A DNA stretch of 5,886 nt. Origin: a bacterium (GTDB taxonomy: Bacteria; Verrucomicrobiota; Verrucomicrobiae; Limisphaerales; J093). The stretch is from positions 1-5,886 of the forward strand of contig JAKCAB010000812.1 of the NCBI GenBank assembly GCA_021839785.1, read 5' to 3'. Numbering within the stretch: the first letter of the stretch is position 1; each line of letters opens with the position of its first letter. The notes beneath the pieces were generated by a model. It was not told the origin of the DNA and searched no databases. It saw nothing but the letters and a program-made list of their open reading frames with translations. Positions 1 through 5,886 of the stretch are shown here, piece after piece. The position numbers were made by a program, and so were the translations under genes.

Positions 1-1
1 T

Positions 2-1450
2 TTGATCCTGCTCGCCTTCGCCTTCTGCCTCGTGGCGGGACCGATGTTCACCGCCGACGTGCTCAGCGAGGAGAAGCGCGAAGGCACGCTCGGCCTGCTG
101 TTCCTGACCGACCTCCGCGCGTACGACATCGTCCTGGGCAAGCTCGCCGCCGCGTCGGTGACCGCGGTGTTCGGCCTGCTGGCGGTCGTGCCGGTGCTCG
201 CCTTAAGTCTCTTGCTCGGCGGCGTGTCGCTGGCCGAGTTTGGGCGGATGGTGCTGGTGCTCGGAAACGCGCTGTGGTTTTCGCTCGCCGTGGGCATGGC
301 CATGTCCGCGTTGTGCCAGGAAATGCGCAGCGCCTTTGCGTTGACCGGCTTCGTCCTTTTCCTCGCCGTGGTGTTGGTGCCGTGGCTGCTGGACTCGCTG
401 GCGAATGGCCCCCAACTCATTCGCGAAATCTTGACGATCCTGACCCCGGCCGGCGCTCTGACGACGGCGCCGGCCGCGGCATTTGCCAAAGACCCGGCCG
501 CGTTTTGGTCCGCGCTCGCGGGGACGCACCTCGAAGCGTGGCTGTTTCTGGTCGCCGCCGGCCGCTTCACCAAGCGCGCGTGGCGCGAGCAAACCGCCTT
601 CCGCCTGTCCGAGCGCTGGCAGCGCCGCTGGTTGAATTTGCTCCTTGGCGAGCGGGACGAACGTCACGCCTTGCGCCGGCGCCTGCTGGACCACAACCCG
701 CTGCTCTGGCTCGGCAGCCGGCATCAATTCAAGCGCACGTTGCTCTGGGGCCTGTTCGCGGCGCTGCTCACGGCGTGGATGGTGGCGCGGTTGTCGATCG
801 GCTGGGACGGCTGGTCGGCGGGCATGACCCTATTGGTGGCGGGTTTCCTGCAAGCCACCTTGAAATGGCTGGCGGCTTCAGAAGCCGCGTTCCGCTTCAG
901 CGAAGACCGGCGCAGCGGCGCGCTGGAACTGCTGCTCACCACGGGGCTGGACGAACCGCAGATCGTGCGCGGGTCGATGCTGGCCATGCGGCGGCTGTTC
1001 GGCGTGCCGGCGGCGGCGCTGCTCGTCGTCGAAACCGGAATGCTGCTCTCGGACGCCGGCGCTCCAGGCAGACAGATCGACGACTGGCTGCCCGCCGTGG
1101 CGGCGATGGCGATGTTCGTCTGGGACATGCCCACGCTGGCGTGGGCGGGGATGTGGTTCAGCGTGGCCGGCCGGCGCCCGCAATACGCCTCGCTGCGCGC
1201 CATCTTCCGCGTGTTATTCGTGCCGTGGCTCGTGTTCTTCGCCGTGCTGTTTGTGGTGGGGGTCTGGAACTGGCAGGTGGTGGCGCTGCTTTGGTTGATC
1301 GTCTGCGGCGTCAACAACTGGCAGGTGCGAAAGTCGGTCCGCCCGCGCTTGCTGCGCGAGTTTCGCGCCGCCGCCGCCGGCCAACTGCGGCCGGTCGCGG
1401 CCACCGTTCCCGCCAACCTGCCGGCTCTGCAACCGCAGCTTCAACCTTAA
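2..1450 (+). CDS. ABC-2-type transporter permease subunit, 5' end outside window
   Basis: This is an integral membrane permease of an ABC-2-like transporter, which would pair with an ATP-binding subunit not present here; the substrate cannot be told. The frame is open at the left edge, so the start lies upstream. I estimate a few tens of residues, probably one transmembrane segment, are missing. The visible 482 residues hold about ten hydrophobic segments (roughly 1-14, 46-73, 85-104, 112-130, 247-263, 273-290, 331-349, 365-385, 400-420 and 422-438). Residues 22-33 read SEEKREGTLGLL, a motif I know from permeases of this type just after an early membrane helix. A related motif recurs at 300-312 (SEDRRSGALELLL), and a basic cytoplasmic stretch at 187-245 separates the halves, so the protein looks internally duplicated. 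The C-terminus (443-482) is basic, then Ala/Pro-rich and probably cytoplasmic. The stop is TAA at 1448-1450. No partner gene follows on this strand, so it is likely the last gene of its operon. Family assignment is fairly sure; transported substrate is unknown. Confidence 0.85.
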   Translation: MILLAFAFCLVAGPMFTADVLSEEKREGTLGLLFLTDLRAYDIVLGKLAAASVTAVFGLLAVVPVLALSLLLGGVSLAEFGRMVLVLGNALWFSLAVGMAMSALCQEMRSAFALTGFVLFLAVVLVPWLLDSLANGPQLIREILTILTPAGALTTAPAAAFAKDPAAFWSALAGTHLEAWLFLVAAGRFTKRAWREQTAFRLSERWQRRWLNLLLGERDERHALRRRLLDHNPLLWLGSRHQFKRTLLWGLFAALLTAWMVARLSIGWDGWSAGMTLLVAGFLQATLKWLAASEAAFRFSEDRRSGALELLLTTGLDEPQIVRGSMLAMRRLFGVPAAALLVVETGMLLSDAGAPGRQIDDWLPAVAAMAMFVWDMPTLAWAGMWFSVAGRRPQYASLRAIFRVLFVPWLVFFAVLFVVGVWNWQVVALLWLIVCGVNNWQVRKSVRPRLLREFRAAAAGQLRPVAATVPANLPALQPQLQP

Positions 1451-1537
1451 GTCCGAAGCAACCGCCGAGGTCTGTCAATGCGACTCATCACCCATCGGTG
1501 CGGAATGCACGGCCGGAGCCACGAAGGAAGCCTGAAT

Positions 1538-1577
1538 TCAGAAACTCAAAAAGGTCTCCCTTTTCGGCCCTTTCTGA
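1538..1577. terminator. Nested A/T-rich hairpin, candidate bidirectional terminator
   Basis: An outer 7-bp perfect stem (TCAGAAA at 1538-1544, TTTCTGA at 1571-1577) encloses an inner 6-bp stem (AAAAGG at 1549-1554, CCTTTT at 1559-1564) with a TCTC loop. It lies 87 bp after the permease stop, in an A/T-rich patch that stands out from its GC-rich surroundings. Its symmetry would suit two converging transcripts. The stem is weak, and no long T tract follows on either strand, so the terminator role is a guess. Confidence 0.3.
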
Positions 1578-1611
1578 GCTTCGGCTATAACCTTGGATTC
1601 CGCGGGACTAA

Positions 1612-1629
1612 CCGACGCCCGTCGGCGTC
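1612..1629. repeat. Overlapping inverted repeats
   Basis: GACGCC at 1614-1619 pairs with GGCGTC at 1624-1629 around a 4-nt loop. An alternative 5-bp stem, CCGAC (1612-1616) with GTCGG (1621-1625), overlaps it. This is the first of four short GC palindromes in the intergenic region. Confidence 0.4.
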
Positions 1630-1646
1630 CGCCCTTGATGGGCAAG

Positions 1647-1664
1647 CGCGGACTCACGTCCGCG
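1647..1664. repeat. Inverted repeat, 7-bp stem with TCAC loop
   Basis: CGCGGAC (1647-1653) and GTCCGCG (1658-1664) are perfect reverse complements around a 4-nt loop. No T tract follows on either strand, so it does not look like a classical terminator. It may be part of a dispersed REP-like intergenic element, which a single copy cannot prove. Confidence 0.45.
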
Positions 1665-1711
1665 GCCACGGCCGGTTCAGAGCCGCGACCAAGTCAGACC
1701 GCGGGCGGCGC

Positions 1712-1729
1712 GCCGGTTTCTAAACCGGC
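1712..1729 (+). terminator. Perfect 8-bp inverted repeat followed by TTT; possible terminator or REP-like palindrome
   Basis: GCCGGTTT (1712-1719) and AAACCGGC (1722-1729) form a perfect inverted repeat with a 2-nt centre, followed by TTT at 1730-1732 on the plus strand. This is the strongest plus-strand stem after the permease. It lies 260 bp past that stop codon and its T tract is short, so a repeat-element palindrome is an equally good reading. Confidence 0.35.
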
Positions 1730-1781
1730 TTTGAATGCGGTGGGCTTCCTCGCATGAGCCGGGGGCGTGGCAGGTTGGCAA

Positions 1782-1799
1782 GCCGACTGGGACGTCGGC
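1782..1799. repeat. Inverted repeat, 6-bp stem with 6-nt loop
   Basis: GCCGAC (1782-1787) pairs with GTCGGC (1794-1799). It abuts the second copy of the 16-nt direct repeat and lies 73 bp beyond the 3' end of the minus-strand deacetylase gene. Without a T tract, a termination role is unsupported. Confidence 0.35.
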
Positions 1800-1871
1800 G
1801 CGCCGGTGTCTGCGCGAGTTGCGCGTCCGCAGAACCGGTCGCGGCGCCGGGGGCAATCCAGCGTGGTGCGG

Positions 1872-2798
1872 CTATTCGCCGAAGAACGGGAAGAGCTTTT
1901 TGAGCGCGGCTTTGTCCGGCTGGCTGCCATATTCGCACAACTCGAACGCCTCCGCGTACTGGACTTTGCCGCCCCGGTCCGCGCCGTAGGCTTCGATCAG
2001 TTGCGACCGGAACCGGTCGGCCAAACCGCGGCTCCGACGCCGGAACGACTCCTTCACCGCGCGCGTGCGCTCGTCGGCCTTCGCCGGATCGGCGAGCTCG
2101 GGTCCGCCGTTCGCGCCGCCTTCCTGGAATTGCGAAACCAACTGCGCCAGCGCGTCCAGTTTCTTGTCCATCACGCCGTCGATCGACACCACCACGTCGG
2201 GCTGGAACGGGTTCGGCTTTTTGAAATTGTCCGGGTAGTACAGGAACACCGGGTTCTTGGTGAGGTGCGGCACGTCCGGACAGAAGAACGGCACCGTGAC
2301 CATGTACGCCGCGTCTTGGACCAGGACGCCGACGTAGCGATGGTCGGGGTGGTAATCGTTCGGGCGGGGTCCCATCACAATGTCCGCCTTCCACTCGCGG
2401 ATCAGGCGCGTAAGCGTGCGGCGATTTTCCAACGTCGGCAGCAATTCGCCGTCGTGGATGTCCAGCACCTCCGTGGTCACGCCGAGGATTTTATCCGCGG
2501 CCTCCACCTCGGCCGTGCGCCGGCGTGCCAGCGGACCGCCGGCGTCGCGCCAATGGCCGATGTCGCCATTGGTCACCGAGACCAGTTTCACCTTGTGGCC
2601 TTTGGCGGCCCACATAGCGGCGCACCCGCCGACCTGGATCTCGCAGTCATCCGGGTGGGCGCCGAAGCAGATGATGCGCAGCGGCGCAGGTGCTGGATCA
2701 GCGGCGAAAGCGCGCGGCAGACCGGCGACAGCGAGGCTGGCCAAGCTGGTGACGATCAGAATCGTGGTGGTTTTCCGGGCAGAAATGAACGTGTTCAT
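1872..2798 (-). CDS. Secreted PIG-L (LmbE-like) family deacetylase
   Basis: This is a complete 308-residue protein of the PIG-L/LmbE superfamily, zinc-dependent enzymes that remove N-acetyl groups from GlcNAc-type sugars and related amides. The exact substrate here is not known. Residues 47-51 read AHPDD, the family's signature. By analogy with MshB, H48 and D51 would bind zinc and D50 would be the general base. A second motif, HPDH (150-153), supplies the family's two further histidines, with H153 the likely third zinc ligand. Residues 1-32 form a signal peptide: a basic start, a hydrophobic core (about 11-27), then AFA before ADP as a likely signal peptidase site, so the enzyme is probably periplasmic or exported. 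I chose the ATG at 2796-2798 because it begins the signal peptide directly. An ATG at 2912 would add 38 basic residues and overlap the upstream gene. The ribosome site is weak. The gene lies 82 bp after the sigma-fusion gene on the same strand, so co-transcription is plausible. Confidence 0.9.
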   Translation of the reverse strand: MNTFISARKTTTILIVTSLASLAVAGLPRAFAADPAPAPLRIICFGAHPDDCEIQVGGCAAMWAAKGHKVKLVSVTNGDIGHWRDAGGPLARRRTAEVEAADKILGVTTEVLDIHDGELLPTLENRRTLTRLIREWKADIVMGPRPNDYHPDHRYVGVLVQDAAYMVTVPFFCPDVPHLTKNPVFLYYPDNFKKPNPFQPDVVVSIDGVMDKKLDALAQLVSQFQEGGANGGPELADPAKADERTRAVKESFRRRSRGLADRFRSQLIEAYGADRGGKVQYAEAFELCEYGSQPDKAALKKLFPFFGE

Positions 2799-2880
2799 GG
2801 CGGCAACTCGGGTTGTGTGTCGGCCGGAAATTGCGCCGCACCGTGGCCGCGCGCAAGCGTTGAGTCGCCGCGAAGCCTGC
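2799..2880 (-). other. Spacer between sigma-fusion gene and deacetylase gene
   Basis: These 82 bp separate two co-directional genes. TTGCGC (2831-2836) and GCGCAA (2851-2856) could form a 6-bp stem with a 14-nt loop, but no T tract follows on the minus strand, so a strong terminator is not evident. I see no convincing -35/-10 pair. The nearest Shine-Dalgarno-like bases before the deacetylase ATG are only a GAG. This fits either an operon or a weakly marked separate promoter. Confidence 0.4.
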
Positions 2881-5800
2881 TCACCGCGCCGCACTTGTCG
2901 CCGCTTGGTCAACCACGAGGTTTCCCAAATCGACGACGGCTGGACCAGAGCCGCCGGGCGGCGGAACCGTGAAGAGCGTCCTTAGCACTGGGAACTTACT
3001 CTTGAACGCCACCGTCAGCCGATACGCGCCGGGCGGCAGCGTTTCCTCGCCTTCAAAACTACCATCCGCCGCGATTTTCACGTCCGTGCTGTGGGCGGTT
3101 AGTGCGAGGCGCCGGCCGGAGTCGGAACCCCACAAGTCCAGCAGCCAGAGCTTGGCCGCATCGCCCGTGAGTCCAGCAGGCGGCTCGGGCGGTGGATCGC
3201 GTGGAACCATTTCGGCGAAGGCAACCTGCTGGATCCAATCGCTGACCGGGTGGCTCGTCGCCACCAGGCGGCCTGTTACGCGGCAGCCGGTCTCGGCAAT
3301 CACCACCGACGCGATTTCACCCGGCGAGACATTCACGGGCGTCCCGTGATGTATTGGGACGTCACTACCGGAGAACAGCCAGACGCATACCGCTCCTGGC
3401 GGCACAAGGTCATACACGAATCTTCCGCGCGCGTCGGGCTTCGTCGGGCGGTGCCCAAGGTGCAGAAGCCATGTGTAGCGCCCCGCGGCAGCGTCTTCGA
3501 GAAGCACATTTTCCACCGGCCGGCGCCGGGCGCTGGCATCGATCACGCCTTCGATCCGGCCCCATGGCTGCAGGCGCACCATCAACGGTTGCCTGGCATC
3601 CCTTATCCGGGTGCGGCCAAAACCATCGGCGCTGGCGGCTGCCACCGTGTGAGCTTTCGGATCGGGTGTGAACGAAAACCCGCCATCGGGCGACTTGGTC
3701 TTCACGATCTGCGCTTCGCCGAGCAGGCGACGAAAATGGAGACGGTTGATCTCGACGATCGTGTCCAGTGTCTGCAGGAGCACTTCCGCGTTGGTGGCGG
3801 GTTGACCGTCCGGGCGAATGACCACACCGCGGAGCGCTTTGCTGGAGTCGAGCGGCCGCAATGCCACATCAAGCACACCGTCGCTTGCTGGAGTCAACGG
3901 CTGCGAAACGAAGGATGCGTAGCCGTCGGCTTCGACCCGGATCCGCCACGGATCCTTGAGTTCGGCGAGCACAACCTTGAACGCACCGCCGTCGGCGCGC
4001 CGGGTATCCAGTCGTTCCCAGCAGTACTCGTCGGTGCCATAGCCGGGAAACGCTTTGGCGTCGAGGATCGACAGGCCGGTCTCCGCGTCGGTCACCGTGC
4101 CGGTGACGACCAACGCTCGGCGCATCTTGATCACGTGCTCTTCACCGTCCGCCTGCAGGCGAATGTCGCGCGTGTAACACCAGTCGGGCTTGAACGCGTA
4201 CAATTCCACGCCCTCGTCTGGCGGTGCCGAGGTCCATTCGATCCGGCCGTCCGGCCCGCTTTCGGCAGTCCACTTGATTTTGTGGCGAAGGCCGCCCCAC
4301 GCCACGATTCCCACCGTGGCGCCGGGCACTGCGCGGCCTGCCTCGTCCACCACACGCAACCGAAGCACGGCTCCCGGCTTCATCCGGATTTCGACTAGTC
4401 CTTTGCCGGCTGCCAGCTCGACCTTGCGGTATTCGGGTGCAAACCCAGGCGCGATGACGACAAAGTCGAAGCTCCCCGCTTCGAGCTTCGGAATCGCAAA
4501 CCTGCCTTCAAAGCTGGTGGTGGTTTTCAGCGGACCAGTGGCGTGGGGTGCGTGAACCACCTCGGCTCCCGCGATGGGTGTGCCGCCTTCGTCGAGCACG
4601 CGGCCCGCCAGAGTCAGCCCTCGGTTCATCGTGGTCACCAGCCGGCCCGCCCAAAGCAATTCCAGGGTCTCATCAACAGTGGCTTCGATCTCGCTCGCCG
4701 GGCGGCACGAAGCGATCGAGGTTTCCGGGAAATCGGGATGCCGGACCTTGAGTTGGAAGCCTCGATGGTATTTGGCCGGGATCACGGCGCAGGTCCAGTG
4801 GCCTTGGGCGTCCGTCCGCGTCAAAGGTGCGTCGCCAAGGAAACCGAAGCGCTCCCGCGGCGTCTCGCGAGCGGCCGAATCGCCGGTTTGGCCAAGCGAA
4901 CCCCAAATTTCCGCGCCCACGACTGCCTGACCTTTTTCGTCCCGCACCCAACCGCCCATCGACTCCGCCACCCGATCCGCGTGCAGGGTGTAGTCCGCCG
5001 GCAGTGGGCCATCGCGGTCGGTGATCCAGGTCATGAATCGCGCCACCCAACCGCGGGACAACACGCCGACATCCAGCCGCCCGGTGCCGACCGGGTAGGG
5101 CACGTCAGCCGAGCCGGTGTCATCGGTCGCCAAGTCGAAGCGTTGTCGCCACTCGCGGTCGGTAACCACGTTCAGCGCGAGGTTGGCATGGACGACCGGC
5201 TCACCGGTGTCTTTGGCGAAGACGTGCAGGCGCAGAACCTGGCCGGCGGCAACGGTCACACCCGAGACCGGCCCCGCATTTCGAGCAACTGGAGTCAGCG
5301 CTTCCGCCGCCGACGTCATCGCGTGAGCCGCGGCCGACTTTGTGGTGCCTGGAGAAGCGACCGTTGATTGGACCGGTTTGGAAGGCGCCAACGCCATCAC
5401 CAACCCCAGGCTGGCGACACCCGCCACACCGATCGAAGCAGCCAGCTTCAGTTTTGCCCAGCGCCAGGCGCGCATGGTTTCCGCGACCAGCGCGGACACG
5501 CCGGCACCGGCGGTTGCGCCGCCAGACAGTGAATGTGCTGCGATCCGCAACGCGAGTTCGGCGGGCGTTGCGTGGACCAGTTGCTCGGTGAGGACGCTCG
5601 CCAGCACGGTTGCCGATAGCGTGAAGCCGCGCCGGGCAAAAAAGCCGCGCAACCGGTCCAACGCGCGGCTGACTCGCTTCTTGGCTGCTGCTTCGCTGAC
5701 GCCGAGTTGTTGGCCGACTTCGCGCAGATTGCGATCTTGCGCGAAGCGGAGCAGAAGCGCGTCGCGATCCTTCGCGCCCAGTTCGGCGAGGGCTTCGTCC

Positions 5801-5886
5801 AGGACCGGCGCGAGATGGGGAACCGCGGCGGCGGGGGAATGGAGTTGTTGCATTTGGAAGGCCTCCTGTTCGCGTCGCTGACGCCG
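2881..5886 (-). CDS. ECF-type sigma factor (region 4) fused to a transmembrane helix and tandem carboxypeptidase-regulatory-like domains; 5' end outside window
   Basis: The frame is open at the right edge, so the gene starts outside. The codons before the Met at 5853 read RRQRREQEAFQ, which matches the basic linker between regions 2 and 4 in verrucomicrobial ECF-like sigma factors as I recall them. Counting that Met as residue 1, 990 residues follow. Residues 16-72 are sigma-70 region 4, with a helix-turn-helix at about 43-69 (LREVGQQLGVSEAAAKKRVS) that would bind the -35 element. Residues 73-127 are an Ala-rich segment common after region 4 in such proteins. Residues 137-156 form one transmembrane helix; the Trp/Arg/Lys cluster at 130-136 predicts a cytoplasmic N-side. 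Residues about 200-985 hold roughly eight beta-sandwich repeats of the carboxypeptidase-regulatory/transthyretin-like type, starting near 207, 298, 413, 496, 582, 674, 765 and 857. Typical signatures are GxVxDxxGxPVxGAxV and DGxFxxxxLxPGxYxLxV. Likely a membrane-tethered regulator; signal and target genes are unknown. The stop is TGA at 2881-2883. Region 4 is secure; the presence of region 2 upstream is inferred. Confidence 0.88.
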   Translation of the reverse strand, partial: RRQRREQEAFQMQQLHSPAAAVPHLAPVLDEALAELGAKDRDALLLRFAQDRNLREVGQQLGVSEAAAKKRVSRALDRLRGFFARRGFTLSATVLASVLTEQLVHATPAELALRIAAHSLSGGATAGAGVSALVAETMRAWRWAKLKLAASIGVAGVASLGLVMALAPSKPVQSTVASPGTTKSAAAHAMTSAAEALTPVARNAGPVSGVTVAAGQVLRLHVFAKDTGEPVVHANLALNVVTDREWRQRFDLATDDTGSADVPYPVGTGRLDVGVLSRGWVARFMTWITDRDGPLPADYTLHADRVAESMGGWVRDEKGQAVVGAEIWGSLGQTGDSAARETPRERFGFLGDAPLTRTDAQGHWTCAVIPAKYHRGFQLKVRHPDFPETSIASCRPASEIEATVDETLELLWAGRLVTTMNRGLTLAGRVLDEGGTPIAGAEVVHAPHATGPLKTTTSFEGRFAIPKLEAGSFDFVVIAPGFAPEYRKVELAAGKGLVEIRMKPGAVLRLRVVDEAGRAVPGATVGIVAWGGLRHKIKWTAESGPDGRIEWTSAPPDEGVELYAFKPDWCYTRDIRLQADGEEHVIKMRRALVVTGTVTDAETGLSILDAKAFPGYGTDEYCWERLDTRRADGGAFKVVLAELKDPWRIRVEADGYASFVSQPLTPASDGVLDVALRPLDSSKALRGVVIRPDGQPATNAEVLLQTLDTIVEINRLHFRRLLGEAQIVKTKSPDGGFSFTPDPKAHTVAAASADGFGRTRIRDARQPLMVRLQPWGRIEGVIDASARRRPVENVLLEDAAAGRYTWLLHLGHRPTKPDARGRFVYDLVPPGAVCVWLFSGSDVPIHHGTPVNVSPGEIASVVIAETGCRVTGRLVATSHPVSDWIQQVAFAEMVPRDPPPEPPAGLTGDAAKLWLLDLWGSDSGRRLALTAHSTDVKIAADGSFEGEETLPPGAYRLTVAFKSKFPVLRTLFTVPPPGGSGPAVVDLGNLVVDQAATSAAR
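5862..5867 (-). promoter_or_regulatory. Perfect Shine-Dalgarno (AGGAGG) before an internal ATG of the sigma-fusion gene
   Basis: On the minus strand AGGAGG lies 8 nt before the ATG at 5851-5853, an ideal ribosome-binding arrangement. The same bases encode Gln-Glu-Ala of the conserved-looking linker in the longer frame, so the match may be a by-product of coding. If used, translation would start just before region 4 and omit region 2. The continuous upstream frame, which reads like sigma-factor linker, makes me favour the longer protein as the main product. Confidence 0.4.

Larger units (their letters stand above)
1706..1811. repeat. Pair of 16-nt direct repeats spaced exactly 90 bp
   Basis: The sequence CGGCGCGCCGGTTTCT at 1706-1721 recurs at 1796-1811 with one change (T to G at the thirteenth base). 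Each copy contains the 8-bp palindrome GGCGCGCC, at 1707-1714 and 1797-1804. Bases upstream of the two copies align poorly, so this is not a simple 90-bp duplication. Confidence 0.45.
1451..1871. other. Intergenic region between convergent genes, rich in short palindromes
   Basis: This 421-bp gap lies between the permease stop and the stop of the minus-strand deacetylase gene. Short open frames cross it, but none has a recognisable domain, a plausible ribosome site or protein-like composition. It contains an A/T-rich nested hairpin (1538-1577) and short GC palindromes at 1612-1629, 1647-1664, 1712-1729 and 1782-1799. It also carries a 16-nt near-direct repeat (1706-1721 and 1796-1811). I see no tRNA, rRNA or CRISPR pattern. 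The content looks like non-coding repeat mosaic and transcription-end signals, by inference only. Confidence 0.6.

Noticed and set aside
274..1590. 438-codon open frame on the plus strand overlapping the permease in another frame
   Set aside because: The translation is extremely Arg/Ala/Gly-rich and non-hydrophobic, while the overlapping frame is a coherent membrane protein with family motifs.
1478..1723. Small open frame in the intergenic region (81 codons)
   Set aside because: It has no ribosome site, is Arg/Gly-rich and crosses the palindromes. It is better explained as non-coding repeat sequence.
1451..1871. CRISPR array or tRNA in the palindrome-rich gap
   Set aside because: The repeats are not regularly spaced units of constant length, and no cloverleaf with a CCA-type end or anticodon arm could be found.
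2799..2912. N-terminal extension of the deacetylase to an ATG at 2912
   Set aside because: It would place 38 basic residues before the signal peptide and overlap the upstream gene's stop. The start at 2798 gives a normal secreted protein.
1767..2972. 401-codon open frame on the plus strand
   Set aside because: It is antisense to the PIG-L deacetylase, which has clear catalytic motifs and a signal peptide. Its translation is rich in Arg/His/Ala with no domain, as expected for a shadow frame in GC-rich DNA.
3250..4398. 382-codon open frame on the plus strand
   Set aside because: It lies antisense inside the repeat ectodomain of the sigma fusion. It has low-complexity Arg/His/Gly composition and no recognisable motif.
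4543..5367. 274-codon open frame on the plus strand
   Set aside because: It is antisense to the sigma-fusion gene, without protein-like features; stop codons are rare at this GC content.

Overview
The window is GC-rich (clearly above 60% by eye) and its genes use G/C-ending codons. The gene types point to the Verrucomicrobiota, possibly a Limisphaerales/Pedosphaera-like lineage. They include a sigma-70-like factor with a long membrane-anchored C-terminal extension, an ABC-2-like permease with the SEEKREGTLGLL-type motif, and a secreted PIG-L deacetylase. This placement is from family resemblance only; no marker gene is present.

Layout. (1) Positions 1-1450, plus strand: most of a polytopic ABC-2-type permease subunit whose N-terminus lies left of the window. 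(2) Positions 1451-1871: a 421-bp gap between convergent genes. I see no credible gene in it. It holds a nested A/T-rich hairpin, several short GC-rich palindromes and a near-exact 16-nt direct repeat spaced 90 bp apart. (3) Positions 1872-2798, minus strand: a complete PIG-L/LmbE-family deacetylase with a signal peptide. (4) Positions 2799-2880: an 82-bp spacer. (5) Positions 2881-5886, minus strand: a very large gene that runs off the right edge. It encodes the DNA-binding region 4 of an ECF-type sigma factor, one transmembrane helix, and about 800 residues of tandem carboxypeptidase-regulatory-like (transthyretin/Ig-like) beta domains.

How the parts may work together. The fusion gene and the deacetylase are co-directional and 82 bp apart, so they may be co-transcribed, sigma fusion first. 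The most interesting object is the fusion. By topology it would hold a transcription factor on the inner face of the membrane and a large beta-repeat ectodomain outside, i.e. a one-polypeptide transmembrane sigma factor with no separate anti-sigma gene visible. A perfect Shine-Dalgarno sequence precedes an internal ATG at 5853. That raises the question of whether a shorter, region-2-less product is also made. The permease converges on this pair and is probably an unrelated transcription unit.
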